Origin: Collybiopsis luxurians FD-317 M1
Taxonomy: Eukaryota > Basidiomycota > Agaricomycetes > Agaricales > Omphalotaceae
Assembly: GCA_000827265.1 (NCBI GenBank)
Contig: KN834755.1
Coordinates: forward strand, 1,172,204-1,190,445
DNA: 18,242 nucleotides
Direction of reading: 5' to 3'
In this document: positions 8,990-18,242 of the stretch, in pieces
How positions within the stretch are numbered: the first letter of the stretch is position 1
Layout: the number at the start of each line of letters is the position of its first letter
Translations under genes and position numbers: made by a program
Notes under the pieces: generated by a model
Databases searched by the model: none
What the model saw: only the letters and a program-made list of their open reading frames with translations
Told to the model about the DNA's origin: nothing

Positions 8990-11545
8990 CCTCTTTTGCT
9001 TGTGTAGCATGTACATGTATGTCTACATTCATACACTCGTACGGCAAATCAAGAAATAATGGAGAGATTTAAAAAAGTGACTCTGACTGACAACAGTAAG
9101 TAGAGAAAAAGAAAGACACAGATGTGAATGTAAATGATTCTCTTATACACACCCATACTCCATCTCCCCTACCTCCAAGACCACTATAGCCTCACACCTC
9201 CCAGCCCTGGGTTCAGCTACAGCCTGCCCCTGTCCTTGTCCACCAACGTCCCGATCTCCCCTTCCACAGCCGCTTAATAATATCACCACGCCCCACTCCA
9301 CCCTTCCCCTTCCCCCATCCCGATCGTCGATACCCAGCTTATCCACCGCATCTTCCAAGCACTCTTAAAAACTCTCCATATGCCTCTCCTCGAACTTCAA
9401 CCTATTCTCATCCCAGCACAAATGCAATTCTAGTTGTTTACCAAAAGTATCCAGCTTTTTAACGGCTTTGTGGGGTCACGGTGTGGATGGCTCTTCACTG
9501 GTTGGGGTGGGTGGAGATATGAAAAGTGGGCACTGGGGGGTCGGTTTGGAATCGGGAGAAGATGAGCTGGTAAGGGTGCAGGGGAAGGTTCAGACTGAGA
9601 GGGGGTTACATAATTCAATATAGGTGGAAGTTCAACATGGTCTGGCGGTGGTCTAATTGATGAGGAGGAAGGTTCTGGCAGTGATGCAGAAGCACACTGC
9701 ACCCGGTCAATTTCCCAGCTAATGATAACCCGAACAATGTCGGACTCGGTGAAAGGGATAACAGTTGTTTCCCTTTTCCTTTTGCATTATCGGCGCAGTC
9801 GTTATTCCCTCTTCCCTCTTCTCTCCTCCAACCCAGACCTAGATCCAGATGACAGCGACGGCGATGACAATGAGGACATTGATGATGATGTTGCCGACCC
9901 TAAGGATACATCGATGTAACGATGATGACAAAACTTCAGCTGTCACCGTCGATGAGGAGAAAAGGGGTTATGGCTGCGATGCTGAAGCACACGATATGTC
10001 AAGTCAATTTCTCAGCTAATGATAACCCGAACAACGCCGGGCTCAGTTCGAGGGGTAACAGTTGTTTGTCTTTCCCTTTCGTATTTTCGGTGCTGTCGTT
10101 ATTGGTGGGTATGGAGCGTTGGCGGTTGGTGTGGAACCGAGAAAGGATGAGTTGGGTGAAGGAGCAGTCACGGTGAAGGTGGGTTATGTCGTTCGGTTTG
10201 GGTGAAAGTTTGACGTGGTTCGGTGACGAATCAATGAACAATGAGGAAAGAGATTGGGATTGCAAATGACTTCAACCCAGATGTAGATGAATATAACACG
10301 GATGATGACGAGGGCACTGGGGATGGTGCTCACAACGCCAAGGACACATTGACGCTGAAGATAGCGATGACGATAAAGCCTCTACCGCCGCCGCCGCTGC
10401 TCCTGACAAAGGTACCGTAGCTGTCGAACCACCCTTATCACATTCGCCCTAGCCCTCGCTCTCCTCATTGCTCTAGCCGCAAAAGCGGGGTTTTGACCAT
10501 TCGCCTCATCCGCTCCTTCACCCCCTTGTCACACCGCGAGGTTAGAAGGGACAAAGGCGGAAAAGACGACATTGAAGTAGATGAGGATGAGGAATCGATA
10601 GGGGATGGAGGGATGCTGAGTCAAGTAGGGTCTGAGGTTACGGGTTGTATGAGCATCATTCCGTGGAAGGGGGAAGGGGAGGAGGGTGGATGCGGACGCG
10701 GATACAAATGATGCAGTAGATAGACAGACGGATGACAGGGTGGGAGGATGGAAGGCCATAGATGGATAGATGGGTGGAAGGAACACGCGCGATGTCACAT
10801 AGCGTGAAGAGTCCATGGTTGACCATGACTCCATATGGCGGTTTGAGGACCGTGCTGGATTCGATGCAGAAAGTGGCCGCCCTAAGTAAAGGGAAGCTGG
10901 AGAATTCATTTTTTGTGCAAAGCTGTAGACCGGACGCGTCAGCTACGTATCCGAAACGTTATGACCAAGTGCTCGCTCGACGTACACATATTTTCGTCAC
11001 TGCAATTCACAACACCCATAAGGGCCTGAATAATCCTCAGCCCTTTAAATATTTACTTCGCCGTCGACGTTAGCTGCGCCTTCACCGAGCGCAAGTTTCT
11101 ATGTGGATTGGGAAGTGTAGGACATATCTAAGAGATTGTGGTGGGTGAAAATCATCAGGATGGAGAAATAGCCTCTCTTTGAGTGTGGCAAACCGGACTA
11201 CGATCTGTCGGTACTTAGCTCCACCCATCTGTTTCATCCTTATCATATCTATCCGGACTCCGTACCCTTATATACCTTGTACATAGATAGTTGAGGAGTC
11301 CTCTTGAATTCAGTCTCTATCCCTGTCTTTCTTGAGTACTCTTCGTGTGACTCGCATCCCGCATCGTCACATCGAGATGACATGGGTTTGGGTCTTGTAC
11401 GAGAACGACAGCATGAAATTCAGCATTGAGATTAGGTCGAAAATGAAGGAGTCCAGTTTATGCTTTGAATATTGACGAAGAGGACATGCTGGTGGCCAAA
11501 GAAACAAGTGGTTAAATTATGACAGCTGTCGTAACGCGTTTGCTC
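8990..11545 (+). repeat. Repeat unit B (about 2.55 kb), first of two head-to-tail copies
   Basis: B and C share ordered blocks: CAAATCAAGAAA (9045 / 11615), CACAGCCGCTTAA (9265 / 12042), CCACTCCACCCTT, GGTGTGGAA, GATGA.GAGGAA, AATGATAACCCGAACAA, an Asp-rich coding block, GCCCTCGC and GGGACAAAGGCGG boxes, GATGGATGGA, and AGCGTGAAGAG (10802 / 13410). The offset is about 2.57-2.78 kb, varying with indels. B holds an internal duplication of about 297 nt: the GTCAATTTC.CAGCTAATGATAACCCGAACAA block occurs at 9706 and 10003, each followed by an Asp-rich block (about 9828-9915 and 10268-10330). Translations such as DLDPDDSDGDDNEDIDDDVA recall C's DLDPDGDGDDDVDPDD, so the ancestor was probably coding, but stops and frameshifts abound now. 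The product is unknown. Confidence 0.65.
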
Positions 11546-11549
11546 TGTG

Positions 11550-14040
11550 TATTATGTGCTTTTTTTTTTTCTTTACTTTGCGTAACGTGTACATACATCC
11601 ATTCATTCATACAGCAAATCAAGAAAAAAGAAGGGACAAAGGAGAGAGAGGTCAGAAGAGTAGTATGATTGACGAATCCAGACGACAAGAAAAAAAGAAT
11701 TCATCAATCAAGCCAAGTTTGACACTCGAACTCATGACCAAAGGCGGAGATGGTACCAGGAAAGGAACAATAAGACGAGCAAAAGCAAGACGATCAAGAT
11801 AGGTATGCAAAAAAAAACGCGAACAGAACACGCTCATACGCTCATACTCCCCCAGCACATCCATGCAGACATACACACGCAAGAAATCACGACTTGCAAA
11901 AATTTCACTGCGACCCAGCCTTGGCCCATGGCCTCAACCTCGATCCCCCATCATCCCAATATTTCCTACCTCCACGATGGCCCCACTCTCTATACACGTC
12001 CAAATTCAACCTCCCCTACCCAACGTTCCGTTCTCCCCTCCCACAGCCGCTTAACACCACTATCAACCATGCCTCACTCCACCCTTACTCTCTCCCCCCA
12101 TCTCGATCGCCGATAAACAAGTCATCCACCATATCTTGCAAACACCCAAAAACTCTTCACGCGTCCCTCCTCGATCCCATTCATATCCCGGCAGGAATAC
12201 GACTAGAGTTTTCCACCGGATATCAAAAACTGGTCAAGGAGGAACCACAGGGTTCTTGACGGCTTGTGACGGCTACATTGTGGACGACGGATAGCTATTG
12301 TTGGGTTGGGTTGTGGCGGGCGAAGATACGGGAGGGGTTGGGGAAAGCGTTGGGATTGGTGTGGAATCAGGTAAGGATGCAGGTGGAGGCTCGGAACGGG
12401 AGGGAGTTACGTGGTTCGATATGGGTGATGATTCGATGTAGCTCGTTGATAGTTAAATCGACGGCGAGGAAAGAGGTGGTGCCTGCGATACACTCCCTGC
12501 GTTTGAAGTAAACCAAAATTTGCAGTCAACGATGACCCAAGCAGTACTCCACTCGGTGCGGAGGTTAATGATCGTTTGCTTTTCCATCACTCATCATCCC
12601 AAACAACGTCGTTTATAGACGTGGCGAGGGGAGTGTCGTCGGTGCTGCTCTTATTCCCTCCTCCCTACTTCGATTCCGACCTAGACCCAGACGGCGACGG
12701 TGACGATGACGTGGACCCTGATGACAATGATGCTGAGGACCCCGAAAACACATTGCCGTTAACGATAACGATGATGATGAGACCTCTATCGGCGCTGCTT
12801 TTTTCGACGACGATATCACACTTGTTGCACCACCCTCATGAACACTAGCCCACGCAGCCCTAACCCTCGCCCCCTGATCGCTCTAGCCGTCAAAAACGAA
12901 CATTCGACTACCCTTGTGCGCTCCGTCACCCCTTCACCTTAATGAAACGCCGGGAGGTTGGAACAGGGAGGACGACTTTGAAGTAAGGGAGGGCAAGGAG
13001 CCGGTAGGTCGTGGGTGCGGGATTTGACTACCCTGCTTCTGTGCTCCTTCACCCCTTCACCCTCAATTAAACGCCCAGAGGTTGGAACGGACAAAGGCAG
13101 GGAGGACGACTTGAAGTAGGTGAGGGCGAGGAAATGTAGGTGGAGGGGTACTGGGTTAAGAAGGGTCGAAGGTTGAGGGCCGTTTATATCGTTATGTGGG
13201 AGGGAAGAGGCGGAGGATGTGTCGATGTGGATACGAATGTTGCGACAGAGTGACGGAGTACACAGGTGGATGGATGGATGAAAGGATGGATGGAACTAAT
13301 AGTGTAGTCAGAAATGCGAACACGCCAAAAAAAAAAAAATGAAACTCACATTTTAGTTTCCTGATAGTTTGAAAATACGAATTCGACTGGCCCCAGGCGA
13401 CATTACAAAGCGTGAAGAGGGCATGGCTGACCGTGATTCCATTTTGCTTGCACTTAGCCAGAGTTTCAAACGTTTATTCCTCGCAAAAGGGAGCTAAAGG
13501 TTGGACTAAAAAGAGAAAGACGGTCAGCCATGTGTCCAAACTGTACTGACCAAAAACTCGCTGAACGCACATGTATTCTCGTTACTGCAATTCAAAATCG
13601 TCTTATAACCCCCACTCTCCCTCTGAATGGTATCTGTAAGGTCCTGAAACCCAGCGTTTTTCTCCTCTTGATTTTATCCATTGCGACGTCTTCGATATGT
13701 CCTACACTCCCAAAGACATGCGCTCAATCCACACACAGTCGACACCGAGGATGAATATGTGGAAGTAGGGTTGGCAGAAGTACACATAATGTCGAATTGG
13801 CTTCATCCGGGACATGAATCAAGACGGAGAATAGCCTGGATGGTAGTTTGTTGAAGAGACTGGCCGGGCTGCGCGAAATGGTAATTTCCCATGAATCAAA
13901 GTTGGATATTGCACGAGAAAGTCAGGACGAAACTGAGGAGATGAGATGAAATGAGGTCGGCATAGTTTGGGATCAATGTGGACGAGAAGGATGTACACGA
14001 TGGTGGGATAAGCAAGCTGTTGAGTAACGGAATCACGGCA
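11550..14040 (+). repeat. Repeat unit C (about 2.5 kb), second head-to-tail copy
   Basis: This follows B directly and shows the same block order (anchors at 11615, 12042, 12469, 12665-12790, 12855 and 13410). It has a local duplication of about 121 nt: the CGACTACCCTTGTGCGCTCC...AGGTTGG...GAGGACGACTT stretch at 12905-13020 recurs at 13026-13140 with changes (TTGACTACCCTGCTTCTGTG...). GGAT-type microsatellite sequence lies at 13266-13292, and a run of 13 A at about 13327-13339. Its Asp-rich block (12665-12790) stays open in the same register as B's, but the following hydrophobic block has stops. Similarity to B fades between about 13700 and 14040. No intact gene is seen. Confidence 0.6.
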
Positions 14041-14639
14041 CCGCCGTAATTGACATATTGATGGTAAGTTACATGTCGGAAATATCTTTTAACCTGCCCA
14101 GCAGGATATGTATATCTGAGCTAGTATTGTAGGGCTTATCGCGAGCGCTTTGCACATCCAGTCCAGGAATCGAGTTGTTCAACGAGTATTTTCTGGAAAA
14201 GACTATACCAAATGCTTTTCACCGCTCTTCGAGCTCCTCCAATTCCTTTCACACCCTATAAGAGGCTGTCCTATTGTTAAGCTCAGAGGTCAACACATTG
14301 CCAAGGAATCTATTTTCCCTCCCGGCTTTCGACAATATAACGATTTGGGACTTGGAATGGAAGCTTGATCTTGAGGTATTTTGCGAGGAGATCGGGTGAG
14401 TTAGAACAGGTTGATGAAGAAAGTGCCACAATCGTAATGATTGTGATTGGAAGTTGGCAGATGCCCCGCAGATAGAGTGGACAGTGTGCTTCGCTATATA
14501 TATTCCTGTCCTAAATCGACCTCGTGTAGGTGTAGAACGTCCGGATTAATCTACCAGGGCCATGCGGTTATCGATCCCGAATACCACAGCTTCAAGACGA
14601 TAATAGTACGAACCGCCTTCATCAATGAACCTTGATAGA
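14041..14639. other. Upstream region of the second NLR gene, no gene seen
   Basis: Open frames on both strands (for example 14150-14368 plus and 14431-14249 minus) overlap each other, have no motif and no splice support, and are probably chance. An ATTGG (inverted CCAAT) at 14446-14450 lies about 190 nt upstream of the TATA box and might belong to the promoter. Confidence 0.4.
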
Positions 14640-14648
14640 TATATAAAG
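14640..14648 (+). promoter_or_regulatory. TATA box of the second NLR gene
   Basis: TATATAAAG lies 157 nt upstream of the ATG at 14797, which predicts transcription starting near 14670. The only ATG between it and the splice donor at 14718 (14665) opens a nine-codon frame and is probably at or before the transcription start. Confidence 0.55.
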
Positions 14649-14717
14649 GGCCCAACATACCCAGATGATACCCACCAACAACGTTTCTTCGTAGTTGACT
14701 GCACTGTATCCCGCTTT

Positions 14718-14784
14718 GTACGTTTCAGGCAATGTTAAAATATTAGCATGAAACTAAAGATACTAAATCTGTGCTTCGTTCCAG
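14718..14784 (+). other. Probable 5'UTR intron (67 nt) of the second NLR gene
   Basis: GTACGT donor at 14718, branch-like TACTAAAT at 14761-14768, and a TTCCAG acceptor ending at 14784, 12 nt before the start codon. Size and signals match the coding introns of this gene. An alternative reading is an unspliced leader; the ATG at 14797 is used either way. Confidence 0.5.
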
Positions 14785-14796
14785 CGAAACACAACA

Positions 14797-17700
14797 ATGC
14801 CTTTATTCAAAAAATTCAAGAAATGGTTCCGCGGTCTCTGGCATCGTAGAGGCTACAGAATCAATATCCAGGCAGGAAGTACTCCTGAACTGGGTAATAC
14901 CAATAACAATGTTGCACAGGACTTCCGTGGGCCCAAAGATTCTGCGTCACACATTTCTGCGCAGCCTGAGCCTATTCCAGGAAGGATGCCAGACAATCTC
15001 GTTCTTGATACTAGTCAGCTGCCTCAGACTGTAGCTGAACAAAAGGGTGCACAAGAGTCTTCCACTGTGCAGCAAGCGCTACAAACAGCCGGTGCTGTTG
15101 CGGAAACAAGCCTCAAAATTTTGAAAGAGCTTTCGAAATTCATTCCTTTAGCAGGTCAAGGATTGGGCGCCGCACTTGGAGTAGTTTCCGAGTGTATTCA
15201 AATCTACCATGTGGGTATTCCTGTGCAATAATTGTGCTTCAGTTGATTGATATATATTTTGACATACAAAGCAAGTGACAGAGAACAAAGAAAGGTTCAA
15301 AGAACTGACAGAAGAGTTATCTACCAAGCTTACTGAAGTCAAGCAATATATGCAGCAGAGTAGATCGATGGAGACAGATCAAGTTTTCCAGACCTTGGCC
15401 AAGTAAGAATCTGCTTTAATTTTTTTTTTCAGTAATTTCAATATCATGTTAATTTATAGTGACTTGGGGAATATCAATAGCGAGGCCTCACCTCAGCGGA
15501 ACAAAGATTGGTTGGAACAAGCTCTGAAGAAGATGGATAAAATAGTTTCCGCTGATAGGATTTCCCAAGAAATCACGAAGTATTTTGAGGACATCGGGAA
15601 GGCCTTTGATGCTTGTCAGGTATGTATCACATGTCAGTTAGGTTTAACTAGAAGTTTTGAGATTGTGCACTTTGCAGAGAAGGATTATATTCCGCATTGA
15701 GAGAAATACAAGTGATATCAGTGAGGTAAGTACAGAAAGTTTGTTTGAATATTGGGAAATTGAAAACAGGATAGAATCTTCATTTGAAGAATTTAAACCC
15801 TGCCAAAGAAGCTTTCCATGATTATCGAAAGGGAAGGCCAGCATGTACACCTGGAACAAGGGTTGAAATTCAAGAAAAGATCATGAAGTGGGCCAATAAT
15901 GCCTCAGAGGATCAAGTGTATTGGATAGGTGGCATGGCTGGAACAGGAAAAAGCACCATTGCCAAATCATTATGTGATGAATTTGAAAAAGAAAATCTTG
16001 CTGGTGCATTCTTTTGTTCTAGACAGCTTGATGCCTGTCGTGACCATACAAGGATCATTCCAACCATTGCTTATCAACTTGCACAATTCTCTCGTACATT
16101 TGCTGAAGCCCTTATTAAGGAGCTACAAAATCAACGAGATCTTGCAGACAAGGACATTAATAAACAAATGGATCTGCTTCTACTGAAGCCCTGGGTGGAA
16201 GCTGCTCATGTTTACAAACAAACTGCAGTGAATCCCGTAATTGTCATTGATGCATTGGATGAATGTGTAAATATTAGACCATTTCTGGAACGGCTGCTTA
16301 AAGCAATACAAAGTGGAAATTTACTGGGACTGAAAGTCCTATTTACAAGCCGTCCCGACCAACCTGTATACAGACATCTTTTGAAGGCTCCTCATAATGC
16401 CAAGATTTTCCTACATGAGGTTGAACGAGACATTGTCAAGAATGACATCTCTATGTTTCTTTCTAAAGAATTGGAGGATTATAGCTTTGTTACAGAAGAA
16501 CATATTTTCCAGTTGACCAAAATGTCTGGAAAACTTTTTATATTTGCTGCAACTACTGTCAAGTGGATCACTCAAAGGGCAGGATTTGAGAAAGGGCGGC
16601 TAAATGATGTGCTAAAACTGCAGCGTGCTACAGATGAAAGTCAAACTATGGAATTGGATGACTTATATAATGTTATCATTACCAAAGCTATGGACAAAGC
16701 TACAAATGAAGAGAGAGAATGGAATGTGAAAGTTTTACATTCTATAATCACAGTTAGGAACCCGGTACCTAGTGAGGTGATTGCTCAATTAACAAAGGTA
16801 GAGCCTGAGCAAGTGGACATGCTAATTGCTGCTCTGCAATCAGTTCTTTATGTAGGAAAGATGGATAAGGCTATCTACATCTTACACGCCTCATTTTCAG
16901 ACTTCCTATTAGGAGAGGAGCGAGCCAAAGATCTACAATGCAATTTATTGTATCAACACAGATTTCTAGGCCAGGCATGTCTTGATATCATGAACACAGA
17001 GCTAAGATTCAATATGTTCAACCTTCCTTCCTCATTTGTGAAAGACAAGGAGGTTGAAAATATTGTATCAAATGTAAATAATCAAATCAAGCGAAGCCTT
17101 GTTTATGCCTGCAAAAGCTGGGGATATCATTTAGAGAAATCCACAATGGATGCAAAGGTTACTAGAGCCTTGAAAGAATTTTTGAATAAAAAGATATTAT
17201 ACTGGGTTGAAGCAATGAGTCTTTTGCGCCTTTCCAACTATAAAGAAAACAGTAGTGAGGATACATTAGTTCAATGTGGAGACATCCTTGAATCTGTTAG
17301 ACAGGTATGGATAGACGGACAATTGAAAGAGAAGATAAAAATGGACCAACAGGATTTTCAGGTTTCAGACCTTTCAGAAGAATTGCATGATAGTATAAAC
17401 AATGTGAAGACAGCAGTGGACACATTCCTGCTAAGCCCTGTGAATGGTATGACTCCACACTGGTACCTAAGTATTTTACCATTTTGGAGAACAGAACTTG
17501 CTGGAGCACAACAGGGGCTGGAAATGGGGGTAATAGTAAAAAGCAAGATGGAAAAGCCAAATCTGGCTGTATGGAACACAGGGTCAGAAGTGTTGTCAAT
17601 TGATATTTCAAAAGATGGAACTAGAATTGTATCTGGCTGTGCAAATATGATGGGTAGGATCTGGAATATAAAAAATGGAAGTCCTGTTGGGGAGCCTCTT

Positions 17701-18242
17701 CAAGGCCACACTGATGGGGTGTGGTCAGTGGCATTTGCCCTAGATGGAAAGAGAATTGTATCTGGCTCTGGTGATAAGACAGTCAGGATCTGGAATGCAG
17801 GGAGTGGAACTCCCATTGGGGAGCCTCTTCAAGGCCACACTCATTGGGTGGGGTCAGTTGCATTTTCTCCAGATGGAAAGAGAATTGTATCTGGATCTGG
17901 TGATAAGACAGTCAGGATCTGGAGTACAGAGACTGGAACTGCAATTGGGGAGCCTCTTCAAGGCCACACTCATTGGGTGGAGTCAGTGGCATTTTCTCCA
18001 GATAGCAAGAGAATTGTATCTGGCTCTAATGATAAGACAGTCAGGATCTGGAATGCAGAGACTGGAACTCCCATTGGGGAGCCTCTTCAAGGCCACACTA
18101 ATTGGGTGCAGTCAGTGGCATGTTCTCCAGATGGAAAGAGAATTGTATCTGGCTCTCGTGATAAGACAGTCAGGATCTGGAATGCAGAGACTGGAACTCC
18201 CATTGGTGAGCCTCTTCAAGGCCACAGTAATTGGGTGCGGTC
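14797..18242 (+). CDS. NLR-type STAND protein: helical N-terminal domain, NACHT, WD40 repeats (3' end outside window)
   Basis: Exons 14797-15210, 15272-15402, 15460-15619, 15678-15725 and 15790->18242. The introns (61, 57, 58 and 64 nt) are all GT-AG and phase-compatible, giving 1068 residues so far. Residues 1-21 are basic and amphipathic (MPLFKKFKKWFRGLWHRR). Residues about 91-250 form a helical domain like the MLKL/HeLo-type N-terminus of agaricomycete NLRs, with a glycine-rich hydrophobic helix (PLAGQGLGAALGVV, 117-130). The NACHT domain has Walker A GMAGTGKST (299-307), Walker B VIVIDALDEC (401-410) and the sensor-like FTSRPD (436-441). LHASFSDFL (616-624) and HWYLSILPF (808-816) are landmarks of the helical linker in such proteins. 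WD40 repeats begin near residue 850. Expected role: ATP-dependent oligomerising receptor, with the WD40 domain recognising the trigger and the N-terminal domain executing a response such as cell death. The start is supported by the TATA box, the 5' intron and the conserved-looking first exon. Confidence 0.9.
17677..18242 (+). repeat. Tandem 129-nt WD40-coding repeats (array continues past the edge)
   Basis: GGA-A.T unit anchors lie at 17677, 17806, 17935, 18064 and 18193, all 129 nt apart. A divergent first blade (17581-17676, VLSIDISKDGTRIVSG) precedes them. From 17806 on, the units are nearly identical to each other and to the repeats at 2-517. Variable residues after GHT/GHS are D, H, H, N, N; then G, W, W, W, W; before SV they are W, G, E, Q; before DK they are G, G, N, R. 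Confidence 0.95.

Noticed and set aside
9143..9702. Minus-strand frames in unit B (Gly/Asp-rich and Pro/Ser-rich)
   Set aside because: Their composition follows the strand skew of the repeat, and the equivalent positions of unit C do not keep the frames.
11725..11745. tRNA B-box-like sequence on the minus strand (GAGTTCGAGTGTC)
   Set aside because: The flanking bases do not form a T-stem, and no acceptor stem or D-arm can be placed upstream.
14150..14431. Overlapping plus and minus open frames upstream of the NLR gene
   Set aside because: No recognisable motif, no splice sites, and mutual overlap; treated as chance.
17305..17330. Possible intron donor GTATGG inside the NLR exon
   Set aside because: The frame stays open through the region, and the downstream landmark HWYLSILPF is in the same frame, so no intron is needed.
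17297..17611. Minus-strand open frame of 104 codons
   Set aside because: It is antisense to the continuous NLR coding exon, with no motif or splice evidence.
1..18242. CRISPR array, bacterial operons or prokaryotic mobile elements
   Set aside because: The only regular repeats are the coding 129-nt WD40 units and the 2.5-kb units. Introns and eukaryotic domain architecture rule out a prokaryotic origin.

Overview
The window looks like a nuclear region of a filamentous basidiomycete, most likely an Agaricomycete. Coding blocks are broken by short canonical GT-AG introns of about 50-65 nt. The two clear genes are fungal STAND/NLR-type genes with NACHT ATPase and WD40-repeat architecture. No bacterial, organellar or phage features are visible.

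Layout. (1) 1-1029: 3' end of a first NLR-type gene on the + strand. It has an in-phase array of 129-nt WD40 repeats, then two small 3' exons that I reassembled by splicing and that encode a C-terminal cap. (2) 1030-5459: AT-rich intergenic DNA with no convincing gene. It holds a cluster of about 205-bp terminal-inverted-repeat elements (MITE-like, ends ACATCAGGAAAA) and other diverged repeat debris. (3) 5460-7200: a GC-richer promoter-like island and one weak three-exon gene candidate, possibly broken. (4) 7220-14040: a compositionally different segment, rich in CpG and in strand-asymmetric purine/pyrimidine tracts. It is made of one inverted copy (A, 7220-8138) and two head-to-tail copies (B, about 8990-11545; C, about 11550-14040) of a decayed, formerly coding repeat. 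(5) 14041-14639: short upstream region. (6) 14640-18242: TATA box, probable 5'UTR intron and the first 1068 codons of a second NLR gene running off the right edge. It encodes an amphipathic basic N-terminus, a helical (MLKL/HeLo-like) domain, NACHT with Walker A and B, a helical linker and WD40 repeats.

Biological reading. The two NLR genes lie in the same orientation about 13.8 kb apart, and their WD40 repeats are nearly identical at DNA level, including silent sites. Only a few codons per repeat vary, and the changes are amino-acid changing. This is the signature described for the Podospora HNWD (het-d/het-e/het-r) allorecognition genes: repeat homogenisation plus diversification of the ligand-facing positions. 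The most interesting content is therefore a clustered, probably fast-evolving NLR recognition system with a putative membrane-active N-terminal domain, plus an undescribed tandem/inverted repeat family lying between the paralogues. All functional statements are inferences from motifs read by eye; no database search was possible.
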